Source: Culex pipiens pallens (lineage: Eukaryota > Arthropoda > Insecta > Diptera > Culicidae). From it: a DNA stretch of 64,000 bases. Below the pieces are notes generated by a model. The model did not search any database. It saw only the letters and a list, made by a program, of their open reading frames with translations, and had not been told where the DNA came from. Location: assembly GCF_016801865.2 (NCBI RefSeq), contig NC_068939.1, positions 63,209,273 to 63,273,272 of the forward strand, written 5' to 3'. Shown piece by piece: positions 27,479 to 38,006 of the stretch. Every line of letters starts with the position of its first letter. Within the stretch, counting starts at the first letter, position 1. The translations under genes and the position numbers were made by a program.

Positions 27479-27938
27479 CCCGATCAGACGGTAATAACTT
27501 AATTCATGCCATTTCGGGTGTACCCCATTTGGCATAATGGACATTTGGCATAACGGGTTTTCAAGATGGAGGTTTGGCATAATGGACGTTTGGCATAATT
27601 GGTCCAAGACATCAGGGACGTTTGGCATAATGGACATTTGGCATAATGGACGTTTGGCATAATTCGTGCAAAACCCATCAAGGACGTTTGGCATAATGGA
27701 CGTTTGGCATAATTTTTGCTAGCTTTTTTTTGTTCAATTAGTATTTATTTGTGTAAAGAATAATAATTTATAGGTTTTTTCCTTTTTTCTAAGCAGATAA
27801 CTGTACTTTAAAAATGATTTTTGTTTTCAAGAAATCTAGTATCTTTGTCATTTTCTCCCAGTAGATGTATTTTTTTCCTTTTTTTCTTAATAAAGCTTGA
27901 AAATGCAATTTTTATAAATATAAAATGCATTTTTTCAT

Positions 27939-28184
27939 ATAGGGGAAATATGCCCATTTTAATCACATTAAGCCGTTCGACCCATTCTCATCACTTTTGC
28001 CATTTTCCGCTATTAAATCATCATTTTCAGATGTATCAACAGTGATGAGTTTCTTGCTCACTTTTATTTGAGCTATTTATTACTTTGGGACAGTCAAAAA
28101 CACTTTCTTTAAGCTGTAATTCATGATCAAAGTGCTGATAGGCCGATAATAGAAATAGGCTGAGAAAGGGTATAGTTCCCCTAT
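27939..28184. mobile_element. Small MITE, TATAGGGGAA family, copy 1
   Basis: The ends are TATAGGGGAA and TTCCCCTATA, compatible with a TA or TATA target duplication. Internal phrases (TGAGTTTCTTGCTCACTTTT, GAGCTATTTATTACT) match copies at 32314-32557 and 35755-35998. Non-coding, about 245 bp. Confidence 0.7.
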
Positions 28185-29934
28185 ATATAAAATTGAGATT
28201 TGTCTTCTTTTGAAATATTTTGCAACTAATTTTTTGTATTCAATTATTCCTTCTTTTATTTTAAATTCAACCTAACAAAGTGATGTAAGTTTTGCCAGTC
28301 TTTGAAATTTAGCAATAAAGATTTTATACTGTTTACCCTTTTCCCTCCTTTTTCAAATTCAACCTAAAGAATGTATGTACATTTTGCTCTTCTTTAACGA
28401 AATGCATTTAAATTTTTTAAAGCAATTTGCTCTTCTTTTATTTTAAAGCTAAAATAAGGTAAAATCTCTCAAAAAATGTGCAGTTAGTTTTTTTTTCAAA
28501 ATTTTGCAATCATTGTTTTTATGCAATTTTTTCTTCTTTAATATTCATCCTTAATAAGGGATGTACATTTTTTCTTTCCCTTCTTTTATTTTAAATTCAA
28601 CTTTTAGAAGGGAAAATCTCTAAAATCAATACTTTTCGAATATTTGACAATTAACTTCGATTATGAAATTTTTTATAACATTTATATTTATTTATATAAA
28701 ATTCAACCTATGGAAGGAAAAGTAAATTTAAAGATTCACATTTTGACACTCTTTAAATGTTAGACTATCGCAATATTTTTATGTTTTTCACCTACCTCTC
28801 TTAAAAATAACATGTAATCAGCATTTATTTTTTTGGGCAGTTGTCCCTTCTTTAAGATTAGTATTGAATAAATAAAAGAAGGGAAAATTCCATAAACAAC
28901 TTTATTGCAAAAATTAATCCAACAGAAAAAAAATGTGCAGAAATTATATAAATGTTTAAAGACAACATCTATAAGAGAATTTCCCTTCTTCAAGTTAAAT
29001 ATAAAAAATGATGGGAAAATTGAATAAAAAAAACTTAATTGCAAAATATTTAAAGAAAAGCAACATCGACATCCATTCACCCAAAATACAGGATCGAGAG
29101 TATAATTCCATCAAAATTTATAGAGAGCTCAATGCTAATCTCGATAGAATAATGGTACCAACTCACACCTGCAAAACAATTAATTTAATTAATTAATTGA
29201 AACAGTAAATCTGCAACAAGAGTCATACATCGAAATCTGACTACTCTTGTGTCACCAAGCTGCTGTGGCCAAGGCAGTTTAGTCATTGAGTTAGTCTATT
29301 AAAGGTCTCTGGTTCAGTTCCCGTAGAGAACACTTTTTGTTTTGAAGGATGAACTTTTTCTTGAAAATGGACTCGAGGGCATAATTCTCTCGGTCATCTA
29401 GAACTGTGTTCTCTGTGTCTGTGAATCTTTCCGCTAGTCTCGTGTCGGATGAGTGCTGCCCAGTTCTGGGGTTTCTTTAGATTAAATTCGAAAAAGAAGG
29501 GAAAAATGTGAATTTATTTAGAGATTTCCTTCTTCAAGTAAAATTTTGATCAAAAGAAGGGAAAATTGCATTATAAAAGCTCAATTGTCGAAGATTTGAA
29601 GAGGTTTTTCTCATCATGAATTTCATATAAAAGAAGGGAAAATTTCATTTAAAAAATTACTGCTAATTATATTGAAAGGGGAAAAATCTTAAGCTAACAA
29701 GAGATATTTCCTTCTTTATACTAATTATTTAATAAAAATATCAAAATTTCATTGAAAAGATTTATTGTGAATTATTCAAAAAGGAAAGAATTTATTATTG
29801 GGAAAAAAATATAGAGATACTTAATTTTTTTTAGAAAAAATGATAATCTCTTAAAGTAATATAAAAAAGGTAAAAAATATACATGTTCGTTCGTGAAAAT
29901 GACAAATACTTAACAAAAAAAAAACAAGCTTGTA
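28185..29934. repeat. Loop of the foldback: dispersed AGAAGGGAAAA / TTTTCCCTTCT modules
   Basis: The left half carries the motif CCTTCTTTTATTTTAAATTC several times (about 28235, 28575 and variants at 28340 and 28430). The right half carries mostly its complement, AGAAGGGAAAAT (about 28880, 29495, 29560, 29630). The whole loop is thus a loose chain of small hairpins. Two short frames here are not genes. Confidence 0.6.
29262..29480 (+). mobile_element. Degenerate tRNA-derived SINE
   Basis: TGGCCAAGGCAGTTTAGTCA resembles a tRNA D-arm/A box, and CTGGTTCAGTTCCCG is a good B box about 45 bases later. An unrelated body of about 150 bases follows, ending near GGGTTTCTTTAGATTAAA. Inserted within the foldback loop. 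Confidence 0.45.
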
Positions 29935-31013
29935 ATAATTATGCCAAACGTCCATTATGCCAAACGTCCTTGATGGTTTTTGAACGAATTATGCCAAACG
30001 TCCATTATGCCAAATGTCCATTATGCCAAACGTCCCTGATGTCTTGGACCTATTATGCAAAACGTCCATTATGCCAAACGTCCATCTTGAAAACCCGTTA
30101 TGCCAAATGTCCATTATACCAAATGGGGTACACCCTTAATAACAGTTTATGTTATCATAACAAAATTTGTTATTGGTCTGATATTGATCGAAAGCCAAAA
30201 CAACTTTGGAATAACATTTATTGTTATGGAAGAATACCGCCAACTGTTATTGGGATGATCGGATTAGTTGTTAAAATAACAAAAAATAATAACAAAGATT
30301 TGTTCGAAGAATAACTGAAAATGTTATTAGTCTGTTATTGCAATAACAATCCAATAACAAAAAAATCATAACGACGAATAACAAATCTTGTTATTAATAA
30401 CATAAAATGTTATTGGCCTAGTATTTTTAAATATCAAAAAATGTTATTCCCAAGTTATTTCCGTCTGCTCGGGAGGAAAGTAGAATAAGCCAAGTACTAT
30501 CAGAAATAGACATAAACTAAACAAGGTACACGGATAAAAATCCTGTGAGCAAATCCGGTAACTCTGTATTAAGCCGTCCCAAAAAAAATGAAAAGTTGTC
30601 AAATCTTCGGTGCTCACCCCTAGAATGACAGATTAGGATGTCAGGAACAATGTTTTCATACAACAAAAAAATCCCCAAAATGGTTTACAACCCGCGCGCG
30701 GAGCTTGAATGAAAAAAGTGCATTTTCGAGTATTTTTCATAAATGCGAGTAACAATCATACTAAAGTCATTCAAATTTGGTCACCTTGAGCTTCAAGTTA
30801 TAGTTTAATGTCCCCTGAACAAATTCCTGTACAGACACAGTCCATAAAAGCTTGTTTTTGGGCATGGCATGGCGATTTAGGGAGAAAATATTATTTTTTT
30901 TAGCCAACAAATTTCAAAAATCACTCCCCAAAACGAGCCAAAAAATTTTGCAGCCAAAACTAATGCATTCAGCTTATAGGAAATTTTACGGAGATCATTT
31001 TGCTTTTTTAATA

Positions 31014-31617
31014 TTCAATTTATGTCCACGCAAAGCCGAGATATTTGCATTTTAGTGAACAAAAAGTGATGAATTTTCAAAATTCTTGGTATATAAGCGT
31101 TTTTAGCATAAAACATTGGCTACTATGATTACAAACGGGAAGGCATATATTTTGGAAATTTTTATTTTGCTCGCTCAAAAACGATATTTGTTGATAATAT
31201 TTCATGAAAAAACATGAGATTTGTTCACAATATGAAGTAAACGATATATTTATATGTACTGCTCTGTGCTCTTCTCAATATGAACAAATAAAGCTCTAAT
31301 GGGTAACTTTTTTTTTGAAAAAAATAGTTTTTTTTTTTATAAATGAATTTGTTTCATTCAAATGTACAAACATAAAAAATCACGTTCACAGCTTGGAGAT
31401 ATGAACTTTAATAAAGTTGATTTTGATTTATGATTTTTTGTCGTTTTCGTTTTTGAGCGAGCAAAATAAAAATTTCCAAAATATATGCCTTCCCGTTTGT
31501 AATCATAGTAGCCAATGTTTTATGCTAAAAACGCCTATGTACAATTTTTTTTGAAAATTTGTCACTTTTTGTTCACTAAAATATAAATATCTCGGCTTTG
31601 CGTGGACATAAATTGAA
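31014..31617. mobile_element. Foldback MITE inserted in the left arm of the 30571 element
   Basis: Arms of about 170 bases run from TTCAATTTATGTCCACGC inward past CTCGCTCAAAAACGA and return in reverse complement to GCGTGGACATAAATTGAA. The other arm of the host element (near 33955) has the uninterrupted empty site TTTTTTAATATGGGTC, so the boundaries are firm to within two bases. A TA duplication (31012-31013 and 31618-31619) is the simplest reading, suggesting Tc1/mariner-type mobilisation; ATAT is equally possible. Confidence 0.85.
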
Positions 31618-32313
31618 TATGGGTCATTCCATCTCAACTGTGCACGAAAAAGTCCAAATTTGAAAATTACCCTCTCCGATCCTGCTCAAATTTGGCAGGG
31701 CTGTTGATACTATCAAAACATACAAGAATCCCGAATTTCATCCAAATCGGACCACCCCCTCCATTTTTGTACCTCCCCAAAAATTCGACTTTTTGGCGAT
31801 TTTTGACCAAACCTCCTAGTTTCAAACGGCGATAGCTCAGGAACCACAAATCTTAGAAGGTCGGTCTTAGACTCAATTTTGAAGAAAATTGGACGTAGAA
31901 TCCATTTCCGTGATCAAAATGTTGAATAATTTATTTTTTCTACCTGTATTGCGCAATTGAAAACTTTAAACGGCCGTATCTCAAAACACCCCAACTTATT
32001 TTTTTTATTTGACCTCACCATTGTGTTCCCCGGCCAATTTTACATAAGAATCACCTATCGACAAAAATGAATATGTTTCGTTCCAGAGATATCGAATTTT
32101 AAAGTTTTTTTTTTTTCGAGATTACCTACATCAGCTTCATTCGCCGCATCTGCTAGAAGCACACAGGCGGGCTTATCAATAACTGCTACCTGGTGTTCTG
32201 GGAGATGATTAATTTAATTTATATTTTTACTTTTTTTTGCAAATTTTTATTCAAGTGGCTTTTTTATAATTTTTATTTTTATAATTTTACGCAAATATTT
32301 GTGCAAATGGCTA

Positions 32314-32557
32314 ATAGGGAAAATTCTCGTATGTTTGACAGGTTAAGTCCTCGCTCCTAGTTTCGTCCAATTTGCTCATTTTCACTATTTAAACAACAAA
32401 TTTTGCAAACCTTTGATAGAAACTTGCTTGTTCACTTCTTATTGAGTTATTTATCACTCGATTTCAGTTGAAAACGCTTTTAATCAGCTGTAATTGAATG
32501 CCAAAGCTCTGATATGGCAACATTAGAGGAACGCTGGAATTAGGTGCTGTTCCCCTA
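32314..32557. mobile_element. TATAGGGGAA-family MITE, copy 2
   Basis: It runs from TAGGGAAAATTCTCG to CTGTTCCCCTA. It aligns in reverse orientation with 35755-35998 (shared GATTTCAGTTGAAAACGC-like and TCACTTCTTATTGAG wording) and more distantly with 27939-28184. It sits in the spacer of the Mutator-like foldback. Confidence 0.7.
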
Positions 32558-34411
32558 CCTAGATCAATCTATTTTTGTGAAAGAAATATTTATTGGGATA
32601 TTTTTTATGCACCGTTTTTTACGTGTTGCTAACCGTTTTAGAGTACCTCCGAGGCCATGACTAGGGCCTTTATCATGGGCAGTAGCAAAATAGTGCCATT
32701 CAGCAAAAACCCCAAAACCTGCTTTATTTTTATTTTTAGTTTTAGTTTTTTTAGTTTATTATTGACACTTTGATTTGGCAAATCTGATTGAAAGATTGAT
32801 CATATTAAGTAAATTTTTATATTGTGAACCAGCTTCATTTGATTAAAAGATGATTTTGGTCAAGGTACATTTAATTTAAAAAAAATCCTTATACGTGAGG
32901 CCAGCAGCCGTATTGTGTTCCAAGAATCCAAGAATGATAGAAGAAAAAAAAAACACTGTTGTTCGGACGGTGTCAAAATCATCGCAACTAAATTCGCAGA
33001 TCAAACTTTGTGATTTTCTTACATTTTTAAGTTTTATACTTTCCAGAAATCCTTTTCCTACTCCTTGTGATCGTCCTTCACAAGAGTACAACGTATCAAC
33101 AAATTTTATTTATTTTGATTCATATTTTACTCAATAATGTATCGTGCACTTATTGTTCAGTGTTACTAACAAGATTAATTGCATTTTCCTGCTCGCTCCG
33201 TCGGAATCCAATTCTGCCCTTTACTGTGTGTCGTAATTGCTCTGTCCTGTGGGTTAACACAGAAATTCACTTCATTCATTTTTTGAGCAGATAAATTTTC
33301 TCGGTTAAACTCCAGTTTCCTACAGTGTTATACAGTTAATTTTTGCCCAATTTGATAAAGATTATTTATGATGAAATATTATTTCAATAAAATACCAGGT
33401 AGCAATTATTGATAAGCCCGCCTGTGTGCTTCTAGCAGATGCGGCGAATGAAGCTGATGTAGGTAATCTCGAAAACACAAAACTTTAAAATTCGATATCT
33501 CTGGAACGAAACATATTCATTTTTGTCGATAGGTGATTCTTATGTAAAATTGGCCAAGGAACACAATGGTGAGGTCAAATAAAAAAAATAAGTTGGGGTG
33601 TTTTGAGATACGACCGTTTAAAGTTTTCAATTGCGCAATACAGGTAGAAAACATAAATTAATCAAAATTTTGATCACGGAAATGGATTCTACGTCCAATT
33701 TTCTTCAACATTGAGTCTAAGACCGACCCTCTAAGATTTGTGGTTCCTGAGTTATCGTCGTTTGAAACTAGGAGGTTTGGTCAAAAATCGCCAAAAAGTC
33801 GATTTTTTGGGGAGGTACAAAATTGGAGGGGGTGGTCCGATTTGGATGAAATTCGGGATTCTTGCATGTTTTGATAGTATCAACAGCCCTGCCAAATTTG
33901 AGCAGGATCGGAGAGGGTAATTTTCAAATGCTGTTCCGCTTCAGATGTAATGACCCATATTAAAAAAGCAAAATGACCACCGTAAAATTTCCTATAAGCT
34001 GAATGCATTAGTTTTGGCTGCAAAATTTTTTGGCTCGTTTTGGGTAGTGATTTTTGAAATTTTTCGGCTAAAAAATACAATTTTTTCTCCCTAAAACGCC
34101 CTGCCGTGTCCAAAAACAAGCTTTTATGGACTATGTCTGTACAGGAATTTGTTTAGGGGACATTAAACTATAACTTGAAGCTCAAGGCGACCAAATTTGA
34201 ATAACTTTAGTATGATTGCTACTCGCATTTCTGAAAATTACTTGAAAAATGCATCTTTTTCATTCAAGCTCCGCGCGCGAGTTGTAAACCATTTTTGGGA
34301 ATTTTTTGTTGTATGAAAACATTGTTCCTGACATCCTAATCTATCATTCTAGGGGTGAGCACCGAAGATTTGACAACTTTTCATTTTTTTGGGACGGCCT
34401 ACTCTGTATTG

Positions 34412-34559
34412 TTGAATTCGACAACATGGAAATGTTTCCAAAATCGTCAACATTTTTCTCGGTTTCGCTGCAAATGTTTTCAAAATCGATAACATTGTTG
34501 TTCAAAATCGAAAAAAAATGTTGACGATTTTGGAAACATTTCCATGTTGTCGAATTCAA
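34412..34559. repeat. Perfect 46-bp-arm hairpin
   Basis: TTGAATTCGACAACATGG through AAATCGTCAACATTTTT is repeated exactly in reverse complement, around a loop of about 55 bases (34458-34513). It abuts the right TSD of the Mutator-like element. Perfect arms suggest a young element. Confidence 0.85.
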
Positions 34560-34900
34560 TAATTAAAATGAAACAAGGAAAGCTTAAAACAAGAGAAGCA
34601 AAGTTCTTCGTAAAACAAAAGTTGCTGAAAACGACCTCCTGAATACGGAAAAATAAAATTAAATCGAAAAATAAATGATTGGGCATTAGAGGGTTTAGGA
34701 ATATCATGACCAAGGTTGTTAATTGGTAAAATTACCGTGTTTTTTTTTTCGAAAATACTCAAATACTCTTATTATGCAATATGGGTATCAAATGAAGCGG
34801 GATGTGTATGCTTCTTCACTTTTAATAGATTTTTTTTTGAATATTATAATTATCACAAAATACTGTTTTTTTTAATTTTCCTTATTTGCAACATGGATAT
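34560..34900. other. AT-rich noncoding sequence
   Basis: No gene. ACCAAGGTTGTTAA at 34709-34722 resembles the sequence at 38540-38555 in reverse complement and may be a transposon end, but no TSD supports it. Confidence 0.3.
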
Positions 34901-35700
34901 CAAACGAACTGATTTTTTGCCTTCCTCACCTTACTGATGAAAGGCCATAAAATCGGACTCAAAATTTTTCTGAGGGTTTCTTGGCCAAACTAATAAGACC
35001 CGTATTTTTTTGTTTGGACATTGACCTACGCCGTGTTAGGGTGGTCCGAAAAATGGCCATTTTCGTCATTTTTCGCAAAAACCACTATTTAAAAAAAAAA
35101 TCATATCTCCGTGCCATTCAATCCGATTTTTGCTGTCTTAGACGCAAAAGAAAGGTGATTTGTTTGGCTATTTAGGAAAAACAGTAAAGGTAAGAACAAG
35201 ATTGTCCGTCAGGCCTGAACGCAAACGCAAAATTTTGCGCCTGTCATCATAGCCTGCCAGTCATCGACCATTGAACAAAGCAACCCCTGCAGATTGTTCG
35301 ACTGACAGTTGAAGGAAAAATCGAACTGGCACAGCGTTCTGCGTTCACCACTGCGTCGAACGGACAATCTTGTTCTTAGCTTAAGAAGTTTCAAAAATCT
35401 AGCTTAACATTTGGAAAGGTCGTATGAAAACTTAAAATGCTGTTTTGAATCTGAATATATATATCTGAATCTATTCTGAAAATATTTTTGCCTGATTCCT
35501 CGGAAAATTTTACATATCATATCAAATAATGGTGAAGTTATGCTTTCAATTTTCTGAGATACGATTAAAAAAAAAAAAAACTGGGGTTTTCGACGCGCCA
35601 CACGCAAAAATGGGAAAATGACGAAAACGGCAAAAAATCGACTTTTTTCACTAAAACTGCGATAACTTGAAAATTTCAGCGATGACCTATACATGTTAGG
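34900..35700. repeat. Copy of the CTACGCCGTGTTAGGGTGGTCC repeat family
   Basis: Words such as GACCTACGCCGTGTTAGGGT, ACTAAAACTGCGATAACTTG (reverse sense) and TTCTGAGATACGATT are shared with 38629-39229 and 47570-49035. In this copy the family is split by the MITE at 35191-35378. No coding capacity. Confidence 0.6.
35191..35378. mobile_element. 188-bp MITE with TAAGAACAAGATTGTCCGT ends
   Basis: The 19-base left end TAAGAACAAGATTGTCCGT is matched exactly by its reverse complement at 35360-35378. The outer TA pair can be read as a TA target duplication. The interior is moderately GC-rich and non-coding. Confidence 0.85.
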
Positions 35701-35754
35701 GTACCAAAATTTTTGTAATTGAAATACATGTGTACCGAATCAATTTCACTGGAA

Positions 35755-35998
35755 TAGGGGGACAGCATCTGATTCCAGCGTGCCTCTAATGTTGGCAGGT
35801 CAGAACTTTGACATTCAATTAAAGCTAATTAAAAGAGTTTTCAGCTGAAATCAAGTGATAAATAGCTCAATAAGAAGTGAGCAAGCATGTTTCTATCAAA
35901 AGTTATGCAAAATTAGTTGTTTAAATAGTGAAAATCAGCTATTTGGATGGAGTTAGGAGCGAGTGCTTAACCTGCCAAACATACAAGAATTTTCCTTA
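35755..35998. mobile_element. TATAGGGGAA-family MITE, copy 3
   Basis: Termini TAGGGGGACAGC and ATTTTCCTTA. It aligns in reverse with 32314-32557 over its whole length (for example CTCAATAAGAAGTGAGCAAG). Confidence 0.75.
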
Positions 35999-36351
35999 TC
36001 TCGTCACTGTCTGGGCCGATTTTGACCTGTTGGCTTCATTCGATTCATTTTGGGGTCCCAGATTTCCCTATTGAAATTTATTTTTTTCTAAGATTTCCCT
36101 ATTGAAATTTATAAGTTTTAGCAAAGCACATCAAAAGTTATGCTTAAAAAACTGCTGCATCTAAATTTCACAATTTGCAATAAAAAAAGAGATTTTGCAT
36201 GAAAACCTGCCATATAATATATTTTTAGAAATGTTCTGAAATGACCTTTCTTGTGGATTAAGAATATTCAAGATTTGATTTTCCTATCTAAAATTATAAG
36301 CACTTAAAAAAGGGTCTGAATTTACATAACCTCAATCTATTTCCCCACAGG

Positions 36352-36935
36352 TTTTTGCCTTCCTCACTGAGGAAAGGCTATAACCTTCAATCGACGTCGT
36401 CGTGCTATCTTGTCGCACCCGCCATTGCGACGTTCCGAGTAAAACGCGATTTAATGTTTGACCTTGAAAAAACTAAAACGAAAGTACGCAATGTAAACAA
36501 TAACAAACACGTTTTGTTTGGTTGACCATTCTGTGCCCCGAAGTTTATCGATATCGTTACCAAATAAATTACAATTACAATTACAAAGATAAGGCATTTT
36601 GAGCTGCACAAAATGGCGTTCTTAACTTAAATTGAAATGCACGTACGACATGTTAGCATTACGGCGACGATATGGTCAAGTCTGATCGCAACTAAAAAGC
36701 CGTGTAGAGGGATGCCATTTTCCTCAAAGGCGGTATCGGTATAATTTTGACAAGAAGTCTGTAGGTAGTCTGTTTTATCTTTTGTACTCATCACTTATTT
36801 TTATTAGGACTTCTTGGGTGCTGCGATCACGTTTAGGGCGATCTATAAACCATAAGGACACTATAAGGGGGTTGGAATCACTCTATAAATGAGAGGAAGG
36901 CACCAACCGCCTAAAGGTGGAATAAGTAAGGTTTT
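36352..36935. mobile_element. Repeat with GCCTTCCTC / GAGGAAGGC ends
   Basis: It begins TTTTTGCCTTCCTCACTGAG and ends GAGAGGAAGGCACCAACCGC plus a short T-rich tail. From memory these phrases are very common in Culex genomes. GCCTTCCTC/GAGGAAGGC is inverted. No transposase is visible; class uncertain. Confidence 0.5.
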
Positions 36936-37128
36936 TTTTTGTGAAAATTTGAGTGTTTAATTCCAAAAATTCCAAAATAATTGAAAATGCACGCAAAATT
37001 TTGAATCGTGTATTACTAGGGTGATAAGAATAAAAAAATGGAAATTCGTAAGAAATACCCCCTGGTTCGATTCTTTAGGTAAAAAAAAGTAACTGAGCCA
37101 AATTTTACCCAAATCGGATAAGGTTTAA

Positions 37129-37571
37129 GGGTCGCTTTTTAGGCTGGTACAAATATTTTTAAAAGTTTTTGTCACCCCCCCCCCCCTTCAAAATTGGCCC
37201 GAAAAATCAGGGGGCAAAAAAAATATTTTTACAATAAACTTCAAAAATTCAATGAAAATTCAAGTGCAACCAGCTGAAATCAAGTTAAAATACATTCTTC
37301 TGCGACAAAAACTTTTTTAAATATTTGCATCGGCCTTATTGAAAAAAAAAAATGGGGAAAAGCAAAAATTTCATGAATCCCCCAAAAGGTGGCGTTAAAT
37401 GTGTCAGATCATTGTCAAGTGTGAGATTCTTGAGTAAAATTGTATGATGAATAGTTTTGACGAAGGCCGGAAAACGATCCGAGTTAACCCTGACTAGTTA
37501 TTAGCGATTTAAAGAAGACTTTTTCGTATGAAAAGATTTTTTTCACCAACTTGAACGATAAAAAGCGACCC
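37129..37571. mobile_element. TTAA-flanked MITE, 443 bp
   Basis: The ends GGGTCGCTTTTTA and TAAAAAGCGACCC are perfect inverted repeats, each bordered by TTAA (37125-37128 and 37572-37575). TTAA duplication is the piggyBac signature, although the terminal triplet is GGG rather than the usual CCC. The interior (TTCAAAATTGGCC, AATCAGGGGGCAAAA) is shared with 50500-50640. Confidence 0.75.
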
Positions 37572-37947
37572 TTAAGGTGAAGCACGAGAGTGGCGTGCGG
37601 CTAAAAATTGAAAATGCTTCGAAGTGCTCTGTGTGTGTGCGTGCGCGAGCGCGCACGACGGCCCTACCAAGAGAATGCTAAAAACAGGAAAGTAGATTTG
37701 CGTCGCGTCGCTCTGCGGCCCCTGCGTCGTTGCGCTGATGGGTGTTAGGGAATATTTGGCTAAGATGTGCAACGGTCAATGTTGAACAGGGGTCATTCAT
37801 AAAATAAGTCTAATGTCTTTACAGCAGGGTAGCCTCCTCGGGAAAACAGGGAAACCAGAGGAGAAATCGAGAATTTGATATTACCGGGAGAAAATATTAG
37901 TTGAAGTAAGTTGAAAAGTCATTGAAGCTAAAAGGATGACACTAGTG

Positions 37948-38006
37948 ATTGGTACTAGCAGGAGTGGCCGACAGCTATAAGTCAACTTCGTTTTTTAGAT
38001 TAAACT
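37948..38006 (+). mobile_element. 5'-truncated SINE tail
   Basis: AAAGGATGACACTAGTG through GGTACTAGCAGGAGTGGCC and ACAGCTATAAGTCAACTTCG matches the 3' tail of the tRNA-Val-like SINE at 54101-54355. The head is missing, as expected for a truncated retrocopy. Confidence 0.7.

Larger units (their letters stand above)
27516..30135. mobile_element. Foldback element with tandem TTTGGCATAATGGACG subrepeats
   Basis: It starts GGGTGTACCCC and ends GGGGTACACCC. Each arm of about 205 bases holds nine copies of a TTTGGCATAATGGAC-type unit, direct on the left (27526-27720) and reverse-complemented on the right (29935-30130), with the same order of spacer phrases (for example GTCCAAGACATCAGGGAC). Subrepeat arms around a non-coding loop resemble Drosophila Foldback (FB) elements. 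It carries no transposase. A TSD in the host MITE is not evident. Confidence 0.8.
27479..30473. mobile_element. MITE with ATAAC-rich body, split by a foldback insertion
   Basis: The left terminus CCCGATCAGACGGTAATAAC (27479) and the right terminus (reverse complement of CCCGAGCAGACGGAAATAAC, ending 30473) form an inverted repeat of about 22 bases. About 37 bases of the left part and about 340 of the right part (30136-30473, full of TTATTG and ATAACA) are native. Everything between is a later foldback insertion. The outer TSD is unclear. Confidence 0.65.
30571..34400. mobile_element. Mutator-like foldback element, about 1-kb arms, 10-bp TSD
   Basis: An exact 10-bp direct repeat ACTCTGTATT flanks the element (30561-30570 and 34401-34410). 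The termini are AAGCCGTCCC and its near reverse complement GGGACGGCCT. The left arm is 30571-32195, of which about 604 bp is a later insertion; the right arm is 33393-34400 (1008 bp). The arms align along their length with modest divergence. A 9-10 bp TSD with very long inverted repeats is characteristic of Mutator-like elements. The spacer (32196-33392) has no transposase, so it is non-autonomous. Its short frames are repeat-derived. Confidence 0.85.

Noticed and set aside
27526..30130. CRISPR-like array (regular TTTGGCATAATGGAC units)
   Set aside because: The units are nearly contiguous with no unique spacers, and they are mirrored in inverted arms of a eukaryotic foldback element.
30540..30570. 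TSD for the outer MITE at 27479-30473 (GAAAGT near both ends)
   Set aside because: The repeats lie at unequal distances from the inverted ends (6 and 2 bases), so they do not define a consistent duplication.
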